Shown here: positions 24,601 through 35,921 of the stretch, in pieces
Position numbering within the stretch: position 1 is the first letter of the stretch
How the letters are laid out: the number at the start of each line of letters is the position of its first letter
DNA from: Ascaris suum
Lineage: Eukaryota > Nematoda > Chromadorea > Rhabditida > Ascarididae
Direction of reading: 5' to 3'
Length of the DNA: 64,000 nt
Assembly: GCA_013433145.1 (NCBI GenBank)
Contig: CM024183.1
Coordinates: 6,925,703 to 6,989,702, forward strand
Translations under genes and position numbers: made by a program
The notes under the pieces: generated by a model
What the model was told of the DNA's origin: nothing
Databases searched by the model: none
Seen by the model: only the letters and a program-made list of their open reading frames with translations

Positions 24601-25601
24601 TGGGAGATCAAAATATGGCTAGTTAATGCAAATGCGTGCAAACGGTAATTTTTCATTACCAGCCGCCTAATGTCAAATGGGCTTCGTGCATTGTGCGAAT
24701 AGCTAGTGAAGAAATGAATTCACCAGTGGACAAATGCAGAATTCGAAGGTAGACTCGCTTTCGATAACTTTTCGGTCTTTCCCACTAATCAAGGCAGAAA
24801 TACGACCTAGTCGAAGAATGGAACGCATGACGTGAATGGCGTGCGAAAGCGGCGTGCAAATTCTTCGATTTCCGGCAGAAGTTGCCTCTTGTTTTTAAAG
24901 GAATTTAGACACACTCGCGAACTCCAAACAGCAATCGAAGTCTTGATAGGGCGAGGAGAGAATTAGAAAAAGCCATCTTACCGATAGAATCGTATGTGTC
25001 CGATTTGCTCCACTTATAGATATTCTCTCCCCCATTCTTTCTATATTCATAAGTTGAATGGCCGTATCTACAGGTGTCAGCCCAATTCTGTGCGCGTTCT
25101 TCCATATCACAGTCCCATCTCTGGAAGGATCAATATTATCATAAACTTATTTTGAGCCATTTCATTAATCTTATATGCTAGCGCTTGAGAGGGAGACCAA
25201 ATAACTACGCACATTCCGATGAAGCCCCTCTGATGTGATCATTAAAAAAAAGTAAGTGGGGAGGCTATGTCTCCTACAGTATCAGGTAGCCGCAGACGCC
25301 ATTATTTTCTGCATATGTGAGCCAAACTGAAGGACTCCACATCATCGAGTGGTCCCATGGCGTCTTTTGCAGACATTCTATACATGCACACCGTTGATGC
25401 TATCTACGGGCGTATTGATGCTATCGACTTACCAACTCATAAATGTTTTTACCGCTCTTCAGATATTGACCGCTCGCATCTTTCACAGTTCCGTAGCGAC
25501 CATCGAACGCAGTTCGTTGTGTCTGTTGAGCACTACGTTGCGGCTTTCAGGAGTGAATCTCTGATTACGCACATTGTTACAGGAAACTGCTGTCGCAGTG
25601 C
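21618..25601 (-). pseudogene. CAP/SCP-TAPS (ASP-like) gene, copy 2, frameshifted
   Basis: The same six exons as copy 1: 25601-25433, 25120-24982, 24039-23918, 22806-22709, 22121-22011 and 21675-21618 (stop 21620-21618). Exon 1 here is 169 bases against 170. The frame is lost near 25,493, shortly after HNELRSMVA, and runs into a stop. All later exons are open, keep their splice sites and retain the conserved CAP words (WADTCRYGHS, GENIY, MWWDEI, GHWSQ, GCGIANC). The second exon is one codon longer than in copy 1. Replacement differences from copy 1 are heavy in exons 1-3 and light in the fourth. It is either a recent pseudogene, a one-base assembly error, or a gene read from another start. Confidence 0.75.
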
Positions 25602-26087
25602 CTGAAAAAAATGTGGTTTTGCAGTATGAAATGAACAACTCGTTCAGAAGCGAGAACTGTTCTGTGCGATACGGTGCAATGGGGGGGTCGGGCGTGATCA
25701 CTTCAATGAAGTAACATCGTCTCTGAAAAGGTAAATATATTCGGTGCATCATCAGCCGTAACTAATCTGCTTCGAGCAATCGCCTGCTGCTATTATGCAC
25801 GTCTTATAATGTGGCCTGCACCTTGCATTCGTTGACCATATATTATTCGGCACCACCTAAGGTCAGAATTTAACTTCGAAGTTCCATGCACGTCCCACCT
25901 ATTCACAATATTTATAATTTGTAGCTCTGAACTGCAAGTTAATAATACTCGAATAACCTGCCATTACTTCGACCGAGTGCGCTGAACACCACCGAGTTGT
26001 ACTCTCAATTCATTAGGTTGCTTGAAGACGAGGTAGTGTATCTAGTGGTTTTCGCAGAACACCAAGAAGAAATTTAGTTCCTGAACA

Positions 26088-27651
26088 TCAAAAGAACCTG
26101 CCTGGTCCCTTGGTACCCGACGGTCTAGTGGTTGGCCTTTCTTGTTCTGGTGTGGCGGTTGGCCGTTCTTCTCTTCGAGAGTTGGTCGTTTGTGCGGAAT
26201 TTGTTCCTTTAGCCGACGGAACAGTCGTCTGCCCGCAAAGTTCGCAGGTTTTCCTGCACTTCTGCTCCCAATATGGGTATTGCCCGCACAAGTAGAAGCT
26301 CTGCTGACAATAGCGATAGGTATCATTGCAGGCTGCAATTTCTCATCTTTCAAGAACAAAGTCGGCATCGCTATGTCGAATTTCGGCATAAAAATAAAGT
26401 CCCAGCTGCTTCTCTTCGGAAGAGATTTCTCTAGACCTTTCACACCGTCGCGTCATCTTCGAGAAGGCGAGAAAAGTGATTCGCTTGGATTCGGCCATCA
26501 GTGCCTGACTATTTTGAACAACGAATGGGGAGCCAAATTTCATGGTTTTTCATACACTCAGCCGTATCCTTCTCCACGTTCTTCTCAGAATGTCTTGCTT
26601 CAGTATGAATTATTGAAAATTCAGCGTTTTTTAGTAAAGTTAAACATTTCTTGAGAATTATTGCTAGGTTCAAGAAGTTCTGATCGTTGGTAACTGGCGA
26701 AAATCTTGCAAGGAAAAGCTGAAGTGACCTCAGGTAATGAAATTTAAGTGATCACTAAAGACTTGTAAATAACTTTATCACTTTCCTCGCCTACTGCAAC
26801 GCCTTTCAGGCATGGTAACTATAAGCGCAAAAACTTACATGGGTCTTCGGTCGGCGGCGCTGGTGGCATTGGTTCTGAAATAAAATGAATCTTATATTTC
26901 GTCATTTTTTTCATTTGCACCATGTCGTTTTCAAATGTCTTCATGACTGACACATCGTAGCACCTTGACGGTGCTATGCTTGCCGCTTTCTTGCTAATAA
27001 GTTTCTCGAATCTTTTCACACAATCGAGATATTCTGTCAGTTTATCCTATCATCGTATTTATGAAGCCTACTACCGGTATTAATCAATATAGATTATGAA
27101 CGCTATACATACCGTTACATAGGTTGCACGATTTTCGGCAATTCACTTGGGACTGGTAGAGACCGCATGTTTTGAAGTGGACGATATTGTGGCAAAAATC
27201 CACTTTGTCGACGCAATCTGCAATTCCGTTCAATTACTGTATGAATGTTTTCGAATTTTTAACGTTGCAATCAAATATTTTGGAAGAAACAGATGATTTC
27301 GATTTAACTATCAGCGCTATATATTTCTCTGCTTAGGTAATATCCATCCTTCAAGTTTATTTTGATGCAACGAAGAATATAATTTTGCAATTTTTGCTGA
27401 GGGCTGCGACAAGGTTGTGAGGAAAAAACATATGTAGTTAGGTCTTCCGGGTTGGTCAGAAGAACACGACAAGTGAACTATTTGCTGCAACTTCTAGCTG
27501 AGGTGAGAGTTGTTGGAACGTTTGTAAGCAATACTTGCATCATCGTCAAGGAGAACTGCACCAGATTTTTGATGTGTGCAATTTTGACAGACTCACCTTC
27601 GCCGTTGACGACCCAGATGACGGCGCAAAGAATGAAGCAGAGGTAACGCAT
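26088..27651 (-). CDS. Secreted protein with two ShKT domains, copy 2
   Basis: Exons 27651-27597, 27217-27113, 26874-26839 and 26332-26088 (stop 26090-26088) are the same lengths as in copy 1, giving 146 residues. The signal peptide differs at three positions (Cys, Ile and Val for Ser, Val and Leu). The first ShKT domain differs only at its last few residues, the linker is identical, and the second ShKT domain and tail differ at two (Gln for Glu, Arg for Pro). All twelve Cys are kept. This near identity contrasts with the CAP exons next door. The relation to the downstream CAP exons is as in copy 1: same phase, no AATAAA between. Copy 2 of the CAP part is frameshifted, so here the short ShKT product would be the only intact one. 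Confidence 0.85.
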
Positions 27652-27673
27652 GAGTGGCTATGTGTACTGCTCA

Positions 27674-27683
27674 CCTGTAAAAC
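27674..27683 (-). promoter_or_regulatory. Candidate trans-splice acceptor of ShKT gene copy 2
   Basis: On the minus strand GTTTTACAG precedes the start codon at 27,651 by 23 bases, exactly as in copy 1. A TATATATAA-type run lies about 45 bases upstream. Confidence 0.45.
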
Positions 27684-27699
27684 GCAGTGATATGAAATT

Positions 27700-30600
27700 G
27701 CCAAAAACGACAAAAATTTATATATAATGAGTCTTGTGAACGATGGCGCACAAGCATTTCAATCAAAAGTGCCCACTTGCAATATGGAAGAGTAAAGCCA
27801 AAGAGAGCAGACGGCCGGAGGATTGGAGGAAATGATGAAGGTGGATTGAGAATTTAATTAAATGTTGAGGTCTTTTTCGTGACGGGAGGTCCCGCACATT
27901 CTATTTCTCATCCGCAATGCTTTATTACCTCTTCTTTTTCCCCATTCCTCTTCGTTTGTCAATTCCATTCCTAATTCTACCTGGATGGTAGGCAACCTGG
28001 CCCATCAGTGTCACCTAGAATTTCTTCTCGAGCATCCCAGATAGGTTTTTCTTTCGTCGCAAGAAGTTTAGCCGGCTTCCTACCTCCAAACGAGGTTTGG
28101 TGGCAGGATTTCTCTTTCGCTCGACCGTAGAGGTCGCATGGAGGGCAAGGAACTGCACAGCATGGATCCCTTCCGCGCACTCGCTGCTGTTTATGTTCCC
28201 GAAAGGGATCATTTTGCAAGAGTGACGCGGACTAAGTCTTTTTTGCAGCACCAGTAGCCGTGTGGGGGCCACAAGGCTCCATGGCTCCATAACGTTGTGC
28301 CGTTTCTGAGGCACATTATATTTGCGTGAATGGCAATCTTGCCATCCAAGGACTAACTCTCATGCCGAAGTGCGTGATGACCAGAAAATGTTCACAGCTT
28401 GGTGAAACCTCAGAACCTTAGGCGGATGGGGAAATCAAGTTTCGAACAATCGCAAAATTCCATTAGCGGAAGCTCATGCCGATCTGACTCCATAGCCTGC
28501 TTGAACCCTTTTATACATCGTCCGTGCTTTGTTTTCGGTTCATAGCAGAACAGCTGGCTCGGCCTTTTGTTTTTGTACTATTCAAGAATATCAGCCGAGC
28601 CACTCCAGATGAAAATAAACACGCATTGTTAGGCCCACATCATGCATACCGAGTGCAGAAGGCACCTGCTCTCTTCAAACATTAAAGCCGTTCAAATGGG
28701 AATAATTTGGGATTCATCCATGTGCTACGTTCAACTAGCGGTATCCACGACAACGCAGGAAGATACTATCAATGGTTTTCCAGCAATTACACGGGCTAGA
28801 TCGCAAAGCTGTGCTAACAGTTACTGTAGGCTCAGTCATGGGTTTCGTTTTTACGCAATTAGACTTAACTTCATCAAAATCCTGCTCGGTTGTTAGGGCT
28901 TTTGGATCCTCCAGATTCATGAGCGCAGTTTTTTCAGGAACTACAGATTCGCCGAGTTACTGGATTGTCGCTTGCTGGTCTGTTCCGGTTAGAACTATCG
29001 CTATGTATTCTTCATTTTCGTAGTTGCGTTTAACGCATCATGCGGGGATTTCTTAACTACCCTCCACAGGAGTCATCGTTGTCCAAATCCAGCAAAGCCT
29101 AAACCGTAGAAGATTAGTTGCGCAGGGTGACATTGAAAAGGGATGGAAGTTCGCTTAGTTAAAATATTTTCGGGGGTCTGAAACAAACGTTTTCGCCGCG
29201 AAGGCATCCCATTATTCTATTTATATCACAAATATCCACGAAAAGGAGACAGCTGAAACTGGCAAGGGTCAGTGAAGTGAAAGCACCTTCAGTTACCGGT
29301 GTGTGTACGAACGCTGTACACAATTCGCATTACCAGATTCGGATCTACTGCAGGCTATAATTATGATTATAATCCTTAGTGAGCAATTTTCCATAGATTT
29401 TCTAGTTGGTTTCAAGCAGCTTCTGTGAGGTCGACTCAATTTGCGACATCGAACCACTCTGAACTTGGTTGCACTTCCAAAGTGGCCCCAATGTTGCCAA
29501 GGAGAGTCCAGAATGTTTTTCGCAGGAATGCTGCGCAGGATAGACGAGTCACACCGGATTGGGCCATCGGGCTTATTTCCACCTTCCATCATCATTATTA
29601 CTTTCGCATGTTTACACCGTCCACTGTGCTATCACATGAGTCAGGAGTACAGCTTGCGCTTCACCGTCGTATGAAAGGCGTGAAGATGCAGATCCAAGTC
29701 ATTGCTATGAAAGGATATGTGGACGGCTATATGAAAAGTGATGCAGCTTCTGAACTCGATAGGGTGGCTTTGGCTCCAGTCAGGTGGAAGGACGGGAAAG
29801 AGGAAGTGTGGGGATGTTGGAAGGTATCGCTGCTGCGGGTCAGGGTGCTTGTGATATGATTCGACATCGTGAACGCTCATGAAAGAGTACCCAAATTGTA
29901 TAGTCACGCAAATGGGTGCCATCATAGCAGATTCTAGTGATCACAATCAGATATTACCAAAACACATCTGTATCTCGTGAAAGGGTACAGAAGTATTCAG
30001 GAATTAGCACCAACCTCATCTGAATCGCTTGGCATTCAGAGGTGGTAATGCATGTCGATCGCTCGGTCCATAACCTTGCATTGAGCTTTCTCTTTTTCTG
30101 ACAATGGGTGACCGTAATAGAATATTTCTTCTTTTAACACAACTAGTTCTTTTACCTGCAAGCACAAAACCGATGTCGGAGTACTGCATTAAAGATCACC
30201 TTTGAAAGAACGGTTGTTGCATGACACTTTTACTGCCTATACTCGTTATTCCCGTAGGAATGGAGAGATTTTCCCCTGTTCATCGACTGTTGAAGGATTC
30301 CAGCTGCAGTTCGGTTTCCATCGCGAACTACAAGCACTTCAAGAACTGTTTCATATTTCACGAAATAGAAGACTTGCAGCGGGCCGTAGCGTCATACTTG
30401 AAGGAAACATCATTGTAAAACTGGCTAACAGCTGGCGTAGTTGGGAGCCAGAAGCTGGCGCCGAACACAACCAACGGTTGAGCGGTGGCCGAGTTGAGAT
30501 CGGTTTGGTGCGGAATGTGGCGCTGTTTCGTGTGAAAACATTTTGCTGCATCCAGCGACTACACCCGTTTCCGGAAAAGTGTCATGCGTTTCAAAATGAA

Positions 30601-33240
30601 CCTCATGTATTATTTCAATCAGAAATCTTTACTCACGACTAAGGACTTTTTATGCGCTCGGACCAGCGATTCCTACAAGCTTGCGTCATGTGAACATTCC
30701 TCTGGAAACGTTTCTAGTTTGCGACTTCCTTTTCGTAAAAATGCTTCTGGCGTTATCAAAAGAGTTTGTACCCCATCGCCGAGAGATCCTTATTGGTACA
30801 GTTTCATCGAGTCCCATTCATAGTGGCCATTGTTGAACTTTGCGAGTAGGGCGCATCGATGATGCAAGACAGCATTCGATTGCTGATGTCCAAGTTCTCT
30901 TTCAACGGTGCCGCACTCGAGAAGCCGCGGCATGTGGTTTCCAATCGATCGACAACATTCCTTGCAGATTCTTGGTTCAGGCGGGCGGTGAAAGTCGCAT
31001 ATAGCAAGAGAATTTTCAAAACTAAGTAACCAACCAACACAGTCATTGCTGTGCAGGGGCCCGTGTTCAAGGAATAAAGTGAAGGTAGGCATTGGCTGGA
31101 AAAGCAGCAGTTGAAACAACGAGCAGCATCCGTGAACGCACACTTTGCAACAAGATTTGAAGCGCGAATGTTTTCACATGATTGGCTCTTGCTTGATGCT
31201 TCACGGGCGAAATTTGCGAAGCTTCTCAAACCAAAGCAGACAAAACAATTTTTAAATATTGGAATTTTTGGTGTTGAAGTTGCTTAATATTTTAATCTTC
31301 CGGCCTATTCATTAAAAATGCTGTTCCATCGACGATTAAGCCTGAACTAGAATTTGTGAGGGGCATTATTCTACACTGCTTCCTGTCCGGCGATTGGTGT
31401 ATAGACCGAAAAAATCCGTCAAGAGGAAATATATTTCTAGGGCACCACACTTGAACTGCACCAAGACGTAGTTGATTCCTTTTATCAAACACAGCTTAAT
31501 GCTGTCTATGATTATGGAGGTTTTTCTGCTTAGCATGGCAGTAGGATGTTCCTTATTTAGTGATAACATCTATCGTGCTTCACCGGTGTGTTTCCTTGAT
31601 TAAAGACTGACGCAGAATAGCATCATTTTGCTCACAAGCGTATGAAAAGAAATATGTGAGTGAGTTTGGCTGAAAGCGTAGAGATCAGACAACGCCATCT
31701 TAACGAACACGTTCACCCTTCCTCTCACTCAGTTTAAAGTCAGCTTGCCTTGAAAAGTAATTTCTGACGCCTAGAACGAATGGTGGTATAGATCACGTTC
31801 TGGGCATGAGACAGCTCATTAGCGACCTTTGCAGCAGCGAGATGAGCTCAGCGCTGGAGTCTCTCGGACGATTAAACATAAGATCACTGGACATTTTAGA
31901 AACCGCCGTTATTGTGCGGCCATGGCTAAATCTCCGATATTCGTGCATACAAAAGCATTCCTTGTAGCCCTTTCCATAACACGTTATGACACTCGTTCCT
32001 CTCAATACATCATTGCAATGCAATGAGCTCCTTTATGTGGTTTTATAAATTTCTGTCTGCAGAAGAAATTCTTCCAACGTAGTCCTCTGCGAATGTATTT
32101 CCGTATGGCTGTCATTGCGATAGTTTGATCTGGACAAGCACTGAAGGTACAGTTACGGTCAGGAAACTCGATGAGATAATTTCTATCATTAACTGGGCTG
32201 CGATGATACTCTTTATATATTAATTCAGCAACTTCAAAGGGAAACACGGGCATTCGAACGCGACGCGACAAACAAGAATCATAAGCATTTCGCACAAGCC
32301 AGATTGTAAAATAACGAATGCTAATAGATAAATGAAATCAATCCGACAAATTGAATCAAGCAAGGATTGCACTGCCCAATAATTATTTTTCCCTAAGACG
32401 GGTATTTTGTTCCGCAGACGTCGGGAAACGAAAGGCCTATTTTATACTAACGTTAGCGGCTTCCTTCCTAATGTGCAGAGTAACCTCTCCACGCATGTGA
32501 TTTCTGCAAAATGATGTCAGTAATGTGCAAAAGCGAGAATATTCGTCCGTTTTTTTCATGAATTTTACGAAGAAACTATTCCATCAACTTAGGGATATTA
32601 TTGCGAGCAATTTATTGGCCACCAATTTTTTACGCTCGTCAAGTTTCTCCTGAATGAATGTCGATCTCATCCACTAATGTCTTAAAGCTATAGTGGGATC
32701 AAAATATCGCTGCCAATCACTCGAATGTGTTGCTGTGACAATCCTCGTCGCAATTTCTAAAAGCTTGAGGATGCCGGAGAAACTTCTTCCATGCATGAGT
32801 TTCTAGCAGATAGAAGTGGTGGGATATGCATCCATGAGGTATAACAGAGCTGTTTAAGGAAATGTGTTTGAAAGGATTTTACTGCAATTAGCATTATGTG
32901 CATGTGGATCGTAGTCCTCTCGTTATCTGAAGCAAAGTGTATCCCAAAGCTAGCGTTTAATGGCAATTGCGTCGACTCGTGGTGAAGTCCGCAATCAATG
33001 TGAACACAGATCAGGAGCACTGTACGAAGTACCATTGCGTTGATCGCCGAGGAAGAAAGCTTTATGTCTAATCAATCACAGATGAGTTGCTATAGCTAGA
33101 ATATTCACCGCAATAGACCACATGAGGTAAACAATGTTGAGAGAAGCCAAAGCTCGAACTGTGGTGAACCCTGCAAGCTTCGCACCTGCGCAGAACTCCA
33201 GTTCATTGGCGGCCCATGAATCGGAGCCAGTGGATTTGCA
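27700..33240. other. Intergenic part of unit 2; unidentified frames only
   Basis: This is the counterpart of 9,310-13,790, with an extra ~1.09 kb at 29,284-30,374. The frames at 30,790-31,143 and 31,292-31,492 are partners of those in unit 1. I see no assignable gene. Confidence 0.5.
29284..30374. mobile_element. Extra ~1.09 kb present only in unit 2
   Basis: The flanks align with 10,912-10,940 in unit 1, where only about four bases stand in its place. Inside are open frames on both strands, including minus-strand 29,641-29,925 (94 codons) and plus-strand 29,425-29,859 (144 codons). I saw neither terminal inverted repeats nor a clear target-site duplication. It may be a transposable-element insertion in unit 2 or a deletion in unit 1. 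The family is not recognised. Confidence 0.4.
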
Positions 33241-33248
33241 CGAGTTCT

Positions 33249-33294
33249 TCATTTTCTTGGTTGGCTGAAATGGGTAGTTTTTTTTCTGCCATTT
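33249..33294 (-). pseudogene. Divergent CAP last exon, unit 2
   Basis: This is the partner of 13,802-13,847. It has the acceptor (TTGTTTAG) and an open 46-base exon ending SQPRK-stop, one residue closer to the CAP gene's SQPSE than the unit 1 copy. No upstream exon is identified. Confidence 0.5.
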
Positions 33295-35330
33295 CTAAAC
33301 AAGAGAGGAAATCAATTATAATTCCCTTCAAGTAAGTCGCTGAGACTGCAATCGTGTTTGATAGGACATTCTAATTTCAGTGCAATCGTTCCCGATGATC
33401 ATGGTACACTTTCTCAGCAGCATCTCAGCAACTGATTGTCATGTAGTAAATGTTTGTTCAGCTGCCAGTGATACTAGTACGACAGCTTGTATGAGCTTTC
33501 CGTTGAAAACGTTTGTGCTTAAGCCTGGTTGCAGTGTTTACACTCCTGACAGATGTCCGTTAACCTCCCACACATTTAACTACTGGTGTTGTAATTCCCT
33601 TCCCTAGTCATGCTAAATATATCAAATGTGCAGAGTGAACGTTTTGATCAAAAATAATAGTGCAGCTCAACGGCGATATGATTCTGCAAAAGCCTTCGCT
33701 CATTTTTCATAGCAATGCAAGCGGCGGATAGCACGTTTAATGTTCACATAAGAGGTTGGGTCATTCCAGCTCTGTGTCAGAGAAACATCGTTCAGCTGAA
33801 GACAGTTGCTGCTCCACTTTCATACACCAAGTAACGTTGGCTACATGCTGGAAATGAGATCTATGTCGACGCACATAATTTCCTTTGATGCTTTTTGTAT
33901 ACGACTTCTTCAGATAGTTCGATTGTCGGCTACTCTCTAGTGTTGTATCACTTGCCCGTCAAAATATTTCGGTGAACTAAATTAGCCATTGTTGAGAATG
34001 AAGCGCAAATCAATGGGCTGAATGTCTAAGAGATTTGTAAAACTGAAGCATATTTCTCGTCGAAACTTTCATGAACATTTAATGTGCGCTGCAATTTTCT
34101 TATTATGAGCATCACCTCAATATGATTGTGGGGCTTATCACGACTTCCCGTACCGTGAAGTTGGTCGCATGAATATGCTTTTGCTTTATCGTCTATCGAC
34201 GCCAACCGATGGAATTTAGGCAGGTGGAAAGTCAAAGGCTTTGGAATCTGTATGGATACTATGGACTTCTGAGGGTCATCTGGCTTGAGTATGAACTGAT
34301 TTTGAGGCACACAAAGCGTCATCAATGAAACCATTATAAGTTTTACTTCGTTGCTGCTATGTAGACACTGGGCGCATCCTGAAAGCTGGGCCTGCAGTGG
34401 AAACCGAGCCGAATGCGAACGACACAACAAACGTCAAGTAACTGAGTACAATGCGCAAAATCTCAAATGGATTTGAAAAGATGCAGTCATATAAGCAGAC
34501 GAAGTGCGCAAAATGATAGGCAAGAGTTAAAAATATATCACTGAACTCGATAAGTGCAAGAAGAGTCGCTGCTTGTCGTTTTTGTAACATCGCGCGAAAG
34601 CGGAATCGCAGCGTGGTTATTCTCCACAATAGATTTATTCTCCGAATGAGGGATCGTGTAAATCCTCCGTAACCACGGCTGAAGATGACCAAATCACCCA
34701 ATATATGTATGGAAAGGCAAAGTAAGGCAAAAAATGCACATGAAGTGAACTTACACAAGTGACAGTGTTAATCACTCAAGGCAACGGCTATCATGTAGTT
34801 ATTATCATCGCAAAACCATCTTCGCCACTGATGGAACTGCATCGATATTTTACAGTTACATCGTTTCCATTGCACTGATCCTATAGTGGTTCAAAAGAAA
34901 GTACTTCATTACAGGGATAAAAGTCCACCTCATAAACGTAAGGATATTGCCATTTTGAAGGCTTATGGTGACAGGTGGACCGCTGCTGTCTAAATATGCA
35001 AGACGCTAGAAGAAATAACGATACTAAGGCTAGGCAAGAAATAGGTAAACAAGGGAAGCAGATGAGTTCTCATTCGTAAGTTTTTTAAGACGACAACTAT
35101 AAGAATAAAGATGCCAGAGAATAAAGCACTGCATTAATGCGTATGCACGCGCTATATTACTATGCATATATATTTCATTCCTAAATGTACATTAGTGCTC
35201 ATATGCAAAATGTATAGATGTATAGACCTTCGTGCCCATTATCCGTTCACCTCACTAGACACCTTCTCGCGCCCGTCCAGTCTCCTTCTTCATCTCGACG
35301 AACGCGACGGCCTAAAAGACGTCTCGACGA

Positions 35331-35585
35331 TTGCTGACTTTTGGGAAAGCGACCGACAAAGATATCGAATTAAAGGACATCGCTGAAAAACGATACAAGC
35401 CGTTTACTCGAGGACTGAATATAAAATCTAGGACGCTCGGTGTTGTCCCACTCAACAGGAAGCCGATGCGCCGAAGAGACAAAGACATAGCCGCAGCATT
35501 ATTAGCGCGTTACGCCATCCCAGTCGTTCAACAGTCAAAACGCCGGAAAAAGCAAAATAAGGTACCACAACGAAAGAAAGTTTGA
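35331..35585 (+). other. Basic ORF at the right edge of the duplication, unit 2
   Basis: The frame has 84 codons and matches the C-terminal ~80 residues of the ORF at 15,697-16,125. One extra G just before the shared part makes the upstream frames differ, so only the C-terminal block is common. The block with LGVVPLNRKPMRRRDKD is identical. Function unknown. Confidence 0.35.
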
Positions 35586-35883
35586 ATTTCAAGACAAGAT
35601 AAGTTTGAAAGAGCTGAAGGCCGTATAAGAATTGAACAAAGCGCGAACTAAAAAAAAATTTCTATACCACTCCGTACATACTTTTTATTTATTCAAGATA
35701 TGGCAAAGAGGACCACTCCCGATTTCTTTTGGTTAAAATGCTTGAAACAATGGAATACCCTTAATCTATTAACCATATCAAATTTGTTATACTAAGGGAA
35801 AACAAATAGAAAATCAACAATATGCTGCATGGACTTCTTCTCCTGGGCCTGGAGTAACACACTACGGCCATATGCCACTAAAC

Positions 35884-35889
35884 TTTATT
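35884..35889 (-). terminator. Poly(A) signal of the thioesterase gene
   Basis: AATAAA on the minus strand, 33 bases after the stop codon at 35,922-35,924. Confidence 0.6.
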
Positions 35890-35921
35890 AAATAATCACA
35901 TATAATAACAGATAACCGAGG

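Larger units (their letters stand above)
19891..35586 (+). repeat. Direct segmental duplication, unit 2 (~15.7 kb)
   Basis: This is the second direct copy of 1,503-16,126. It contains the damaged CAP gene, the intact ShKT gene, an extra segment (29,284-30,374), the divergent CAP last exon at 33,249-33,294 and the basic ORF. The duplication ends ~340 bases downstream of the thioesterase stop codon, where single-copy sequence starts. Confidence 0.9.

Noticed and set aside
28015..28314. Minus-strand frames at 28.0-28.3 kb and 9.6-9.8 kb
   Set aside because: The two units differ here by a seven-base indel that breaks the frame.
34357..34758. Hydrophobic 133-codon minus-strand frame resembling a membrane protein
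   Set aside because: The unit 1 counterpart has a stop and a frameshift. Hydrophobic frames are common in T-rich DNA.
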